From positions 124,001 to 188,000 of the forward strand of contig NZ_FNOX01000005.1 in NCBI RefSeq assembly GCF_900107155.1: a DNA stretch of 64,000 nucleotides, read 5' to 3'. This document shows positions 17,103 to 27,106 of this stretch, piece after piece (the first letter of the stretch is position 1; each line of letters opens with the position of its first letter). The notes beneath the pieces are model-generated. The model made no database searches. It worked only from the letters and a program-made list of their open reading frames with translations, and was not told where the DNA came from. The stretch comes from Pseudomonas salomonii (lineage in GTDB: Bacteria > Pseudomonadota > Gammaproteobacteria > Pseudomonadales > Pseudomonadaceae). A program made the translations under genes and the position numbers.

Positions 17103-18230
17103 ATGGCTGAAGCAAAAGTACTGAGTGGCGCCGGCCTGCGTGGCCAAGTGGCCGGGCAGACCGCACTGTCCACCGTCGGCCAGGCCGGTGCCGGCTTGAC
17201 CTATCGCGGCTACGACGTGCGCGAACTGGCCGCCGATGCGCAATTTGAAGAAGTTGCCTACCTGCTGCTCTACGGCCAATTGCCGAGCAAAACCGAATTG
17301 GCCGCCTACAGCGCCAAACTCAGCAAACTGCGCGACCTGCCGCAAGCGCTTAAGGAAGTGCTGGAACGCATCCCCGCCGACGCCCACCCGATGGACGTGA
17401 TGCGCACCGGTTGCTCGTTTCTGGGCAATATCGAGCCCGAGAAAGACTTCAGCGCCCAGCACGATGTCACCGACCGCCTGCTCGCCGCTTTCCCGGCGAT
17501 CATGTGCTACTGGTATCGCTTCAGCCACGACGGCAAGAAGATTGACTGCGTGACCGACGAGCCAAGCATCGGCGGCCACTTCCTGCACCTGCTGCATGGC
17601 AAGAAGCCCAGCGAGTTGCACGAGAAGGTCATGAACGTGTCGCTGATCCTCTACGCCGAGCACGAATTCAACGCCTCGACCTTCACCGCCCGCGTGTGTG
17701 CTTCAACCCTGTCCGACCTGTATTCCTGCGTGACCGCCGCCATCGGCTCGCTGCGCGGCCCGTTGCATGGCGGCGCCAACGAAGCCGCGATGGAGATGAT
17801 CGAGCGTTTCGGCTCGGCCGAAGAAGCCGTCGAAGGCACCCTCGGCATGCTGGCGCGCAAAGACAAGATCATGGGGTTTGGCCACGCGATCTACAAAGAC
17901 AGCGACCCGCGTAATGAAGTGATCAAGGGCTGGGCGAAAAAGCTCGCCGATGAGGTCGGCGACAAGGTGTTGTTCCCGGTCTCGGAGGCTATCGACAAGA
18001 CCATGTGGGAGCAGAAGAAGTTGTTCCCCAACGCCGACTTCTACCATGCCTCGGCGTACCACTTCATGGGCATCCCGACCAAGCTGTTCACGCCGATCTT
18101 CGTGTGCTCGCGCCTGACCGGCTGGGCCGCGCATGTGTTCGAGCAGCGCGCCAATAACCGCATCATCCGTCCAAGTGCCGAGTACATCGGCGTTGAGCAG
18201 CGCAAGTTCGTGCCAATCGAACGTCGCTGA
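17103..18230 (+). CDS. prpC: 2-methylcitrate synthase
   Basis: A 375-residue citrate-synthase-family enzyme of the short, hexamer-free type. Active-site regions are visible: the His of SIGGHFLHL, GPLHGGANEAAMEM, and the Asp/Arg-rich FGHAIYKDSDPR. It condenses propionyl-CoA with oxaloacetate. The gene order after gntR-prpB and before acnD fixes the identity as PrpC rather than the housekeeping GltA. RBS GGAGAAG lies before the ATG at 17103. Confidence 0.95.
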   Translation: MAEAKVLSGAGLRGQVAGQTALSTVGQAGAGLTYRGYDVRELAADAQFEEVAYLLLYGQLPSKTELAAYSAKLSKLRDLPQALKEVLERIPADAHPMDVMRTGCSFLGNIEPEKDFSAQHDVTDRLLAAFPAIMCYWYRFSHDGKKIDCVTDEPSIGGHFLHLLHGKKPSELHEKVMNVSLILYAEHEFNASTFTARVCASTLSDLYSCVTAAIGSLRGPLHGGANEAAMEMIERFGSAEEAVEGTLGMLARKDKIMGFGHAIYKDSDPRNEVIKGWAKKLADEVGDKVLFPVSEAIDKTMWEQKKLFPNADFYHASAYHFMGIPTKLFTPIFVCSRLTGWAAHVFEQRANNRIIRPSAEYIGVEQRKFVPIERR

Positions 18231-18270
18231 GTGAAGAGCCTGGCGATCCTGAAGTGGTAACCGAATCAAA

Positions 18271-18364
18271 AATGTGGGAGCGGGCTTGCTCGCGAATACG
18301 GTGTGTCATTCAACACATCCGGCGACTGTTCCACCGCTTTCGCGAGCAAGCCCGCTCCCACATT
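18271..18364. repeat. REPIN inside the prp operon, between prpC and acnD
   Basis: AATGTGGGAGCGGGCTTGCT is inverted at the right end (AGCAAGCCCGCTCCCACATT), with a 40-bp spacer. It lies in the 198-bp prpC-acnD gap. In the transcript it would form a long hairpin that may protect upstream mRNA or lower acnD expression. Confidence 0.9.
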
Positions 18365-18428
18365 TTGATCGCATTCCACCTCGGAGTCAGTCGGCACCTT
18401 GTGAACCTACCGTGACCGAGTCCTGACG

Positions 18429-21023
18429 ATGAACACTGAATTTCGCAAACCGCTGCCCGGCAGCCGCCTGGATTTCTTCGACGCCCGCGCGGCTGTCGAG
18501 GCAATCACCCCCGGCGCCTACGCCACCTTGCCGTACACCTCGCGCGTACTCGCCGAAAACCTGGTACGCCGCTGCGACCCGGCCACCCTCAACGCTTCCC
18601 TGAGCCAACTGATCGAACGCAAGCGCGACCTCGATTTTCCGTGGTTCCCGGCGCGTGTGGTGTGCCATGACATCCTCGGCCAGACTGCGCTGGTCGACCT
18701 CGCCGGCCTGCGCGATGCCATTGCCCTGCAAGGCGGTGACCCGGCGCAGGTCAACCCGGTGGTGCCGACCCAACTGATCGTCGACCACTCCCTGGCCGTC
18801 GAAGCCGGTGGTTTTGACCCCCAGGCCTTCGAGAAAAACCGCGCCATCGAAGACCGTCGCAACGAAGACCGTTTCCACTTTATCGAGTGGACCAAAAAGG
18901 CCTTCAAAAACGTCGACGTGATCCCGCCGGGCAACGGCATCATGCACCAGATCAACCTGGAGAAAATGTCTCCGGTGATCCAGGTGCGCGACGGCGTGGC
19001 CTTCCCCGACACCTGTGTCGGCACCGACAGCCATACCCCGCACGTAGACGCCTTGGGCGTGATCGCCATCGGCGTCGGCGGCCTTGAAGCCGAGAGCGTG
19101 ATGCTCGGCCGCGCCTCGTGGATGCGCCTGCCGGAAAGCGTCGGCGTGGAGCTGACGGGCAAGCTGCAACCGGGCATCACCGCCACCGACATGGTGCTGG
19201 CGCTGACAGAGTTTCTGCGCAAACAGAAAGTCGTGGGTGCCTGGCTGGAGTTCTTCGGCGAAGGCGCTTCGGCACTCACCCTGGGCGACCGCGCGACCAT
19301 CTCCAACATGGCCCCGGAATACGGCGCTACCGCCGCGATGTTCTACATCGACCAGCAGACCATCGCCTACCTGAAACTCACCGGCCGTGAAGACGAACAG
19401 GTCACACTGGTCGAGCAATACGCCCGCCATACCGGCCTGTGGGCAGACGACCTCAAGGGCGCGCAATACGAGCGTGGCCTGACCTTCGACCTGTCCAGCG
19501 TCGTGCGTAACATGGCCGGCCCGAGTAACCCGCATGCGCGCGTGGCGACCAGTGATCTGGCGTCCAAAGGCATCTCCGGCCAGTGGGACGAAGTGCCGGG
19601 GCAAATGCCCGACGGCGCGGTGATCATCGCCGCCATTACCAGTTGCACCAACACCAGCAACCCGCGCAACGTGATTGCCGCAGGCTTGCTGGCACGTAAT
19701 GCCAACCAGCTTGGGCTGACGCGCAAGCCCTGGGTCAAGTCCTCGCTGGCGCCGGGCTCGAAAACCGTGGCCATGTACCTGGAAGAAGCCGGCCTGGGCC
19801 GTGAGCTGGACAAGCTCGGCTTCGGCGTGGTGGCGTTTGCTTGCACGACGTGCAACGGCATGTCCGGAGCGCTTGACCCGGTGATCCAGCAAGAAATCAT
19901 CGACCGCGACCTGTACGCCACGGCCGTTTTGTCGGGTAACCGCAACTTCGACGGGCGTATTCACCCGTATGCCAAGCAAGCGTTCCTGGCTTCGCCGCCG
20001 TTGGTGGTGGCCTATGCGATTGCCGGTACCATCCGTTTCGACATCGAAAAGGACGTGCTGGGCCTGGATGCCGACGGCAAGGAAATCCGCCTGAAAGACA
20101 TCTGGCCGAGCGACGAAGAGATCGACGCTGTGGTCAAGGCCTCGGTCAAGCCGGAGCAGTTCCGCGCCGTCTATATTCCGATGTTCGCGATCCACGAAGA
20201 CACCGGCCCCAAAGTCGCGCCGCTGTACGACTGGCGCCCGCAAAGTACCTATATCCGTCGCCCGCCATACTGGGAAGGCGCGCTGGCCGGTGCGCGTCCG
20301 CTGAAGGGCATGCGCCCGCTGGCGGTACTGCCGGACAACATCACCACCGACCACCTGTCGCCGTCCAACGCGATCATGCCGGGCAGCGCCGCGGGTGAAT
20401 ACCTGGCGAAAATGGGCCTGCCGGAAGTCGACTTCAACTCCTACGCGACGCACCGCGGCGACCACTTGACCGCCCAGCGCGCGACCTTCGCCAACCCGAA
20501 ACTGTTCAACGAAATGGTGCTGGAAAACGGCAAGGTCAAGCAGGGTTCCCTGGCGCGTGTCGAGCCCGAAGGCCAGGTCACGCGGATGTGGGAAGCCATC
20601 GAAACCTACATGGAACGCAAGCAACCGCTGATCATCATCGCCGGCGCCGACTACGGCCAGGGCTCGTCCCGCGACTGGGCGGCCAAAGGCGTGCGCCTGG
20701 CCGGTGTAGAGGCGATTGCCGCCGAAGGGTTCGAGCGCATCCACCGCACCAACCTGGTGGGCATGGGCGTGTTGCCGCTGGAGTTTTTGCCGGGCACCGA
20801 CCGCCACACACTGAAGATCGACGGCAGCGAAACCTATGACGTGGTCGGCCAGCGTACGCCGCGTGCGCAGCTGACGCTGGTGATCAACCGCAAGAATGGC
20901 GAACGTGTCGAAGTGCCGGTGACGTGCCGCCTGGACACCGCCGAAGAAGTGTCGATCTACGAGGCGGGCGGCGTATTGCAACGTTTTGCCCAGGACTTCC
21001 TGGAATCGGCGGCGACCGCTTGA
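18429..21023 (+). CDS. acnD: Fe/S-dependent 2-methylcitrate dehydratase AcnD
   Basis: An 864-residue aconitase-family protein of AcnD size. The iron-sulfur ligands are the Cys of SCTNTSNP and the pair in ACTTCNG. The C-terminal swivel domain carries GADYGQGSSRDWAAKGVRLAG. AcnD dehydrates 2-methylcitrate to 2-methylaconitate and needs PrpF, whose gene follows 10 bp downstream. The prpD type of dehydratase is also encoded in this operon, so both routes are present. Confidence 0.96.
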   Translation: MNTEFRKPLPGSRLDFFDARAAVEAITPGAYATLPYTSRVLAENLVRRCDPATLNASLSQLIERKRDLDFPWFPARVVCHDILGQTALVDLAGLRDAIALQGGDPAQVNPVVPTQLIVDHSLAVEAGGFDPQAFEKNRAIEDRRNEDRFHFIEWTKKAFKNVDVIPPGNGIMHQINLEKMSPVIQVRDGVAFPDTCVGTDSHTPHVDALGVIAIGVGGLEAESVMLGRASWMRLPESVGVELTGKLQPGITATDMVLALTEFLRKQKVVGAWLEFFGEGASALTLGDRATISNMAPEYGATAAMFYIDQQTIAYLKLTGREDEQVTLVEQYARHTGLWADDLKGAQYERGLTFDLSSVVRNMAGPSNPHARVATSDLASKGISGQWDEVPGQMPDGAVIIAAITSCTNTSNPRNVIAAGLLARNANQLGLTRKPWVKSSLAPGSKTVAMYLEEAGLGRELDKLGFGVVAFACTTCNGMSGALDPVIQQEIIDRDLYATAVLSGNRNFDGRIHPYAKQAFLASPPLVVAYAIAGTIRFDIEKDVLGLDADGKEIRLKDIWPSDEEIDAVVKASVKPEQFRAVYIPMFAIHEDTGPKVAPLYDWRPQSTYIRRPPYWEGALAGARPLKGMRPLAVLPDNITTDHLSPSNAIMPGSAAGEYLAKMGLPEVDFNSYATHRGDHLTAQRATFANPKLFNEMVLENGKVKQGSLARVEPEGQVTRMWEAIETYMERKQPLIIIAGADYGQGSSRDWAAKGVRLAGVEAIAAEGFERIHRTNLVGMGVLPLEFLPGTDRHTLKIDGSETYDVVGQRTPRAQLTLVINRKNGERVEVPVTCRLDTAEEVSIYEAGGVLQRFAQDFLESAATA

Positions 21024-21033
21024 GGGGATAACC

Positions 21034-22224
21034 ATGGCACATGCAGCGCAAATCAAGATCCCCGCCACCTACATGCGTGGCGGTACCAGCAAGGGCGTGT
21101 TTTTCAGCCTCAAGGACCTGCCCGAATCGGCGCAGGTGCCGGGTGCTGCTCGCGATGCCTTGCTGTTAAGGGTCATCGGCAGCCCTGACCCCTACGACAA
21201 GCAGATCGACGGCATGGGCGGTGCGACCTCCAGTACCAGCAAAACCGTGATCCTGGCCAAAAGCACCCGCGCCGATCACGACGTGGACTACCTGTTTGGT
21301 CAGGTCTCGATCGACAAGCCGTTTGTCGACTGGAGCGGCAACTGCGGCAACCTGTCGGCGGCGGTGGGCTCGTTCGCCATCAGCGCCGGGCTGGTTGACC
21401 CTGCCCGCGTGCCGCATAACGGTGTGGCGGTGGTGCGGGTGTGGCAGGCCAATATCGGCAAGACCATCATCGCTCACGTACCGATCACCGACGGCGCGGT
21501 GCAGGAAACCGGCGACTTTGAGCTCGACGGCGTGACCTTCCCGGCCGCCGAAGTGCAACTGGAGTTCATGGACCCGGCAGCGGAAGAAGAGGGTGGCGGT
21601 GGCTCGATGTTTCCCACCGGCAACTTGATCGACGACCTGGAAGTGCCGGGAGTCGGCACCTTCAAGGCGACGCTGATCAACGCGGGCATCCCGACGATCT
21701 TCATCAACGCCGAAGACCTCGGCTACACCGGCACCGAACTGCAAGGCGCGGTCAACAGCGACCCGAAAGCGCTGGCGATGTTCGAGACCGTGCGGGCCTA
21801 TGGCGCGTTGCGCATGGGTTTGATCAAACACCTGGACGAAGCCGCCCAGCGCCAGCACACGCCGAAGGTCGCGTTTGTGGCCAAACCTTTGGATTACGTG
21901 GCCTCCAGTGGCAAGGCAATCAAGGCCGGTGATGTGGATTTGCTGGTGCGCGCACTGTCCATGGGCAAGCTGCACCACGCGATGATGGGCACGGCGGCGG
22001 TGGCGATTGGCACGGCGGCGGCGATTTCCGGCACCCTGGTCAACCTCGCGGCCGGTGGTGTGGAGCGCAACGCGGTGCGGTTCGGGCACCCGTCCGGCAC
22101 CTTGCGCGTGGGCGCCGAGGCCACCCAGGTTAGCGGCGAATGGGTGGTGAAAAAAGCCATCATGAGCCGCAGCGCACGGGTGCTGATGGAAGGTTTCGTG
22201 CGCGTGCCCGGCGACGCGTTCTAA
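21034..22224 (+). CDS. prpF: 2-methylaconitate cis-trans isomerase PrpF
   Basis: A 396-residue member of the DapF-like PrpF family. Typical features are the N-terminal PATYMRGGTSKGVFF, the DGMGGATSSTSK stretch and SGNCGNLSAAVG with the conserved active-site Cys. PrpF isomerises trans-2-methylaconitate produced by AcnD so that ordinary aconitase can continue the cycle. I chose the ATG at 21034, preceded by GAGGGGATAACC, since an earlier start would overlap acnD. A REPIN separates it from prpD. Confidence 0.95.
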   Translation: MAHAAQIKIPATYMRGGTSKGVFFSLKDLPESAQVPGAARDALLLRVIGSPDPYDKQIDGMGGATSSTSKTVILAKSTRADHDVDYLFGQVSIDKPFVDWSGNCGNLSAAVGSFAISAGLVDPARVPHNGVAVVRVWQANIGKTIIAHVPITDGAVQETGDFELDGVTFPAAEVQLEFMDPAAEEEGGGGSMFPTGNLIDDLEVPGVGTFKATLINAGIPTIFINAEDLGYTGTELQGAVNSDPKALAMFETVRAYGALRMGLIKHLDEAAQRQHTPKVAFVAKPLDYVASSGKAIKAGDVDLLVRALSMGKLHHAMMGTAAVAIGTAAAISGTLVNLAAGGVERNAVRFGHPSGTLRVGAEATQVSGEWVVKKAIMSRSARVLMEGFVRVPGDAF

Positions 22225-22258
22225 AGACCAACACAATCCCTTTTGGGGAGTGGGCTTG

Positions 22259-22347
22259 TGTGGGAGCGGGCTTGCTCGCGAAAGCGGTGTATCAGTCACC
22301 TTATGTGTAGCTGACACACCGCTTTCGCGAGCAAGCCCGCTCCCACA
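22259..22347. repeat. REPIN inside the prp operon, between prpF and prpD
   Basis: TGTGGGAGCGGGCTTGCTCG and its inverse (CGAGCAAGCCCGCTCCCACA) flank a spacer of about 41 bp. It is the same subtype and layout as at 18271, and is the second such insertion within one operon. Confidence 0.9.
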
Positions 22348-22451
22348 GGGGTTCAACACTATCCGAACTACCAAGGCAGGCAACCAGACCGGCCTTAACA
22401 TGATCAACCGTGAGCCCGAGGACTAACCCCAACCCACTTTGGAGTACTGCC

Positions 22452-23936
22452 ATGAGCGCCAACGTCGACCAGAACAACCGCCCCGACTACGACCAGGTCC
22501 TGCAGGACATTGCCGACTATGTCCTCAACTACCGTATCGATTCCCGGGACGCCCTGGACACCGCCCGCAACTGCCTGATGGATACCCTCGGCTGCGGCCT
22601 GCTGGCCCTGCGTTTTCCCGAGTGCACCAAGCACCTGGGGCCGATTGTCGAAGGCACCGTCGTGCCGTTCGGCGCGCGTGTGCCGGGCACCTCATTGCGC
22701 CTGGACCCGGTCAAGGCTGCCTGGGACATTGGCTGCATCGTGCGCTGGCTCGACTACAACGACACCTGGCTCGCCGCCGAATGGGGCCACCCTTCGGATA
22801 ACCTCGGCGGCATCCTCGCCGTGGCTGATCACGTGTCGCAAAAACGTGTGGCCAACGGTGACGCGCCACTGACCGTGCGTGTGGTGCTGGAAGCGATGAT
22901 CATGGCCCACGAAATCCAGGGCGTGATTGCCCTCGAAAATTCCTTCAACCGCGTCGGCCTCGATCATGTGCTGCTGGTGAAAGTCGCCTCCACGGCGGTC
23001 ACCGCCAAGCTGATGGGCGCCAACCGTGAACAGCTGCTGTCGGCGTTGTCCCATGCCTTTGTCGATGGGCAGGCGCTGCGCACCTATCGCCACGCACCCA
23101 ATGCCGGTTCGCGCAAATCCTGGGCGGCCTGGGATGCATCGAGCCGTGGCGTGCGCCTGGCCGATATCGCAATGCGCGGCGAGATGGGCATCCCCGGTGT
23201 GCTGAGCGCGCCGCAATGGGGTTTTTATGACGTGCTGTTCAGCCACACCAACAAAGACCTCGCACTCAAGCCTGAGGACAAGCGTGGGTTCAGCCTGCCC
23301 CAGCCTTATGGCACCTATGTGATGGAAAACGTGTTGTTCAAGATCAGCTTCCCGGCCGAGTTCCATGCGCAAACGGCCTGTGAGGCGGCGGTGGCCTTGC
23401 ACCCGCTGGTCAAGGAGCGTCTGCATGAAATCGAACGCATCGTGATCACCACGCATGAGTCGGCGATTCGCATCATTTCCAAAGTCGGGAAACTGGCCAA
23501 TGCCGCCGACCGCGACCACTGCCTGCAATACATGACTGCCGTGCCGTTGGCCTTCGGCAATCTGGTGGCCGAGCAGTACGAAGATGAGTTCCACGCGGCG
23601 CACCCGATCATCGATGAGCTGCGTGACAAGATGGAGATCGTTGAGGACTTGCGCTACAGCCGCGAATACCTGGAGGCCGACAAGCGCTCCATCGCCAATG
23701 CCGTGCAGGTGTTTTTCAAGGACGGCACCCACACCGGGCAGGTCGCGGTGGAATACCCGATTGGGCATCGTCGCCGTCGGGTGGATGGGATTCCGTTGTT
23801 GGAGGACAAGTTCAAGGCCAACCTGGCCACGCGGTTTACCGCGCAGCGCAGTGGCGAGATTTTTGCGTTGTGCAAGGATCAGGCGCGGCTTGAGGCCACG
23901 CCGGTGAATCGGTTTGTGGACCTGTTCGTAATCTGA
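22452..23936 (+). CDS. prpD: 2-methylcitrate dehydratase PrpD
   Basis: A 494-residue MmgE/PrpD-family enzyme, the family's usual length. Recognisable stretches are the N-terminal [55 protein letters not shown] and [16 protein letters not shown]. It dehydrates 2-methylcitrate without an iron-sulfur cluster. The ATG at 22452 has GGAG 8 bp upstream. It is the last gene of the operon and converges with the ABC ATPase gene 81 bp away. Confidence 0.95.
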   Translation: MSANVDQNNRPDYDQVLQDIADYVLNYRIDSRDALDTARNCLMDTLGCGLLALRFPECTKHLGPIVEGTVVPFGARVPGTSLRLDPVKAAWDIGCIVRWLDYNDTWLAAEWGHPSDNLGGILAVADHVSQKRVANGDAPLTVRVVLEAMIMAHEIQGVIALENSFNRVGLDHVLLVKVASTAVTAKLMGANREQLLSALSHAFVDGQALRTYRHAPNAGSRKSWAAWDASSRGVRLADIAMRGEMGIPGVLSAPQWGFYDVLFSHTNKDLALKPEDKRGFSLPQPYGTYVMENVLFKISFPAEFHAQTACEAAVALHPLVKERLHEIERIVITTHESAIRIISKVGKLANAADRDHCLQYMTAVPLAFGNLVAEQYEDEFHAAHPIIDELRDKMEIVEDLRYSREYLEADKRSIANAVQVFFKDGTHTGQVAVEYPIGHRRRRVDGIPLLEDKFKANLATRFTAQRSGEIFALCKDQARLEATPVNRFVDLFVI

Positions 23937-23954
23937 CAAACACCCGAAAACTAA

Positions 23955-23976
23955 CTGGGGAGCCAGCTCCCACATT
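23955..23976. repeat. Truncated single REP between prpD and the ABC ATPase gene
   Basis: GGGGAGCCAGCTCCCACATT keeps only the GCTCCCACA end of the ..GCTGGCTT.. REP type plus a short self-complementary core (GGGAGC/GCTCCC). The inner half is missing. It lies in an 81-bp gap between convergent genes. Confidence 0.6.
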
Positions 23977-24017
23977 GGTTCGGTGTTGCTCAATAAAAAA
24001 TGGTCGACTTCACGCCG

Positions 24018-25355
24018 TTACATACTGCCTTCCACATCATCCAGGCTAAACGTCTCGGTATGGTCGTCATACGAAAAAATCTCCGCATAACGCCCCCACG
24101 CAATCACGCTTTCGAGGGTTTTTTCCACGAACGCTTCGGTCATCGAGTCTTCCAACTCCTGCTCGAAGCGCACCCGTGGCGCGCGGTGCCCGCTGCGCTC
24201 AAGCAACACCTGATGAATCCGCGCGGCCAGGGGCACGTGTTTGATCAAATGCTCGGCGAACAGGGTTTTGCGTTCCTGGGTGCCGTAGTCGGCGAACAGC
24301 TTGCCGGCGTCGGTGAGGGTGATGTCGGCACCCTTGAGTTCAGCGAAACCCAAATGCTCGAGCATCTCGGCCACCGGAAACAGGTCATCGACCTCCAGCA
24401 AGCGCCGTTCGGCCACGGTGGGCAAACCGGCGTGGCCGTTGTAAGGCTCGGCGGCCAGGGTTTCGATCAGGCCGGCCATCAGGTTGGTGGACACCTCCGG
24501 CAGCAGGCTGCCCATTTTCAGCTCGGGTATGCCACGGCTGGCATCGGCGCTGCGTCGGTCGGTCATCAGGGCGTAGATGTCATCGACCATTTGCCGGAAC
24601 GTCGGGTCCAGGCGGTTGCGCGGGTGTGCGAACGGCACTTTGATCTCGGCGACCACGCGGCCGGGGTTGGATGACAGCACCAGGATGCGGTCGCACATCA
24701 GCACCGCTTCTTCAATATTGTGGGTCACGATCAGGATCGACTTGATCGGCAACTGCTTGCCGCTCCACAAGTCCAGCAGGTCGGTACGCAGGGTTTCGGC
24801 GGTGAGCACGTCAAGGGCCGAGAAGGGCTCGTCCATCAGCAACAGCGTCGGGTTGACCACCAGGCCACGGGCAAACCCCACGCGCTGGCGCATGCCGCCG
24901 GACAGCTCGCGCGGGTAGGCGTTTTCAAAGCCGTCGAGGCCGATCAAGTCGATGGCGGCCAAGGCGCGCCGGCGGGTTTCCTTGCGCTCGACTTGCAAGG
25001 CTTGCAGGCCGGCTTCGACGTTTTCCAGCACGGTGAGCCAAGGGAACAGCGCAAAGGTCTGAAACACCATGGCCACGCCTTCGGCCGGGCCGTTGAGCGG
25101 CGCGCCGTTGTAGCGCACTTCGCCGGATGACGGCTGGATCAGCCCGGCGATAATGCGCAGCAGGGTGGATTTGCCCGAGCCGGAGCGGCCAAGCATGCCG
25201 ACGATCTCGCCTTCGTGCAGGCTCAAGTCGACGCCGCTGAGCACTTGCAGCTCGTCTTTACCTTTGCCGAATACCCGGTTCACGTTTTTCAGCGAGTAGA
25301 TTTGCGGGGTATCGGCAGTGTTTTCGGTATAGGTAGTCATCACAGCGAATCCCAT
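24018..25355 (-). CDS. ABC transporter ATPase with C-terminal AAA-associated domain
   Basis: A 445-residue ATP-binding subunit. Walker A is GRSGSGKST, the signature is LSGGMRQR and Walker B is LLLMDEPFSALD, all in the first 220 residues. The remaining half is the "AAA-associated" domain found on some nitrate/sulfonate/taurine-type ABC ATPases, of unknown but probably regulatory role. The ATG at 25355 overlaps the permease stop codon (TGATG); an alternative ATG at 25340 would give MTTYTEN. It energises the double permease encoded immediately upstream. Confidence 0.87.
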   Translation of the reverse strand: MGFAVMTTYTENTADTPQIYSLKNVNRVFGKGKDELQVLSGVDLSLHEGEIVGMLGRSGSGKSTLLRIIAGLIQPSSGEVRYNGAPLNGPAEGVAMVFQTFALFPWLTVLENVEAGLQALQVERKETRRRALAAIDLIGLDGFENAYPRELSGGMRQRVGFARGLVVNPTLLLMDEPFSALDVLTAETLRTDLLDLWSGKQLPIKSILIVTHNIEEAVLMCDRILVLSSNPGRVVAEIKVPFAHPRNRLDPTFRQMVDDIYALMTDRRSADASRGIPELKMGSLLPEVSTNLMAGLIETLAAEPYNGHAGLPTVAERRLLEVDDLFPVAEMLEHLGFAELKGADITLTDAGKLFADYGTQERKTLFAEHLIKHVPLAARIHQVLLERSGHRAPRVRFEQELEDSMTEAFVEKTLESVIAWGRYAEIFSYDDHTETFSLDDVEGSM

Positions 25356-27106
25356 CAATTCAGACGAAGTTTGTTTTCAGCGATGGCGTACATCGGTCGC
25401 CAGACCGCGCGGTTGAACGCCACCACAAAAATCGACATCACCACCACGCCCAGGGCAATTTTCGGAAAGTCGCCGGCGGCGGTGGTTTGCGCGATGTAGG
25501 CGCCCAGCCCATGGGCGACCACGTTGTCCTGGCCCCAGGACACGTACTCGGACACGATGCTGGCGTTCCAGGCACCGCCCGAGGCAGTAATGGCGCCGGT
25601 GACGTAATAGGGAAAGATCCCCGGCAGCATCACCTTGCGCCACCACAGCCAGCCGCGAATGCGGAAGTTGGCGGCGGCTTCCTTGAAGTCATTGGGGAAG
25701 GCACTGGCGCCGGCAATCACGTTGAACAGGATGTACCACTGGGTGCCCAGCACGATCAGCGGGCTCAGCCAGATATCCGGGTTGAGGTTGTAGTGCAGGA
25801 TCACGATCACAAACACCGGGAACAACAGGTTTGCCGGGAAGGCCGCGAGAAACTGCGCCAACGGCTGGATTTTTTCCGCCAACGCAGGGCGCAAGCCGAT
25901 CATCACGCCCAACGGCACCCAGATCAGCGAGGCGATCAGGATCAGCCCGGCCACCCGCAGCAAGGTGATCAGGCCCAGTACAAAGACATGGCCGACTTCG
26001 GCGAGGGTCACTTCGGTGCCGACGTATAGCACGATGTGGTACAGCGCATACGCGGCCAGCAGCGCAATCAGCGTGCCCCACACCCAGTCGATCACTTTTG
26101 AGGCTGCCGGTGTTTCAGCCGGCAACGCCTTGAACGCACCACCCGCCAGGCTGAAACGCTTATTGCCGATCCGGCTGAAGGCACGGGTGATGGGGCGCAG
26201 GATGCGCTGCACGATGCGCGTGCGCTGGATCAGGTTCAACAGCCAGGATTGTGGCGCCGCGCCCTGGGATGCGGTGGTTTCCATGCGGAACTTGTCAGCC
26301 CAGGCCACCAGCGGGCGGAACAGCAACTGGTCGTACAGCAGGATCACCACAATCATCGCCAAAATCACGTAACCCACGGCGTGCAGGTCTTTCTGGGCGA
26401 TCGCCAAGGCCAGGTACGAACCGACGCCCGGCAGGGTGATGGTCTTGTCGCCGACGGTGATGGCTTCGGAAGCCACTACGAAGAACCAGCCGCCGGACAT
26501 GCTCATCATCATGTTCCACACCAGCCCCGGCATGGCGAATGGCACATCGAGCTTCCAGAATTTCTGCCAGCCGGAAAGCCGCAGGTTGGTCGACACCTCC
26601 ACCAAGTCGTGGGGCAGCATGCGCAGCGACTGATAGAAGCTGAACGTCATGTTCCAGGCCTGGCTGGTGAAGATCGCAAAAATCGCCGCAAGCTCGGCGC
26701 CGAGTACACGCCCGGGGAACAGCAGCAGGAAGAACGTCACCGTGAATGAGATGTAGCCGAGTACCGGCACCGATTGCAGGATATCGAGCACCGGCACCAG
26801 CAGCTTTTCAGCGCGCCGGCTTTTGGCCGCCAGGGTGCCGTACAGCAAGGTGAACACCAGCGCCGCGACCATGGCCGCGAGCATGCGCATCGTGGTGCGC
26901 ATTGCGTATTCCGGCAGGTTGGCCGGGTCCAGGGAAATGACTTCACTCTGCAACGTGGCGATGGGCGCCCAGGTTTCCCGGGCCGTGAGGGAGAAAAACA
27001 GCAGAAAGCCGATCACCAGCGGCAGCGCGACCAGATCCCAGCGGTTGGGCAGCAAGCGCAGAGTGGATGCCGGCAGGTAATCGCGGAACACTTTGTTCAT
27101 AGGCAT
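25355..27106 (-). CDS. ABC transporter permease, two permease domains in one chain
   Basis: A 583-residue membrane protein with roughly twelve helices. It contains two copies of the binding-protein-dependent permease fold: the first ends near residue 285, the second begins near residue 335. EAA-like loops are visible in the two halves (STNLRLSGWQKFWKLDVPFA and EAAANFRIRGWLWWRKVMLP). The arrangement matches nitrate/sulfonate/bicarbonate-type importers. No substrate-binding protein is encoded beside it, so the substrate is unknown. Confidence 0.86.
   Translation of the reverse strand: MPMNKVFRDYLPASTLRLLPNRWDLVALPLVIGFLLFFSLTARETWAPIATLQSEVISLDPANLPEYAMRTTMRMLAAMVAALVFTLLYGTLAAKSRRAEKLLVPVLDILQSVPVLGYISFTVTFFLLLFPGRVLGAELAAIFAIFTSQAWNMTFSFYQSLRMLPHDLVEVSTNLRLSGWQKFWKLDVPFAMPGLVWNMMMSMSGGWFFVVASEAITVGDKTITLPGVGSYLALAIAQKDLHAVGYVILAMIVVILLYDQLLFRPLVAWADKFRMETTASQGAAPQSWLLNLIQRTRIVQRILRPITRAFSRIGNKRFSLAGGAFKALPAETPAASKVIDWVWGTLIALLAAYALYHIVLYVGTEVTLAEVGHVFVLGLITLLRVAGLILIASLIWVPLGVMIGLRPALAEKIQPLAQFLAAFPANLLFPVFVIVILHYNLNPDIWLSPLIVLGTQWYILFNVIAGASAFPNDFKEAAANFRIRGWLWWRKVMLPGIFPYYVTGAITASGGAWNASIVSEYVSWGQDNVVAHGLGAYIAQTTAAGDFPKIALGVVVMSIFVVAFNRAVWRPMYAIAENKLRLN

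Noticed and set aside
18387-21068. Very long open reading frame antisense to acnD
   Set aside because: It mirrors the third-position GC pattern of acnD, has no start signal or known domain, and is rich in His, Gln and Arg as expected for a shadow frame. Similar frames opposite ppsA, the transglutaminase gene and rlmKL were rejected for the same reason.
3481-22347. Repeated palindromic GTGGGAGC elements read as a CRISPR array
   Set aside because: Copies are dispersed kilobases apart in inverted pairs between genes, without regular spacers or cas genes. They are REP/REPIN elements.
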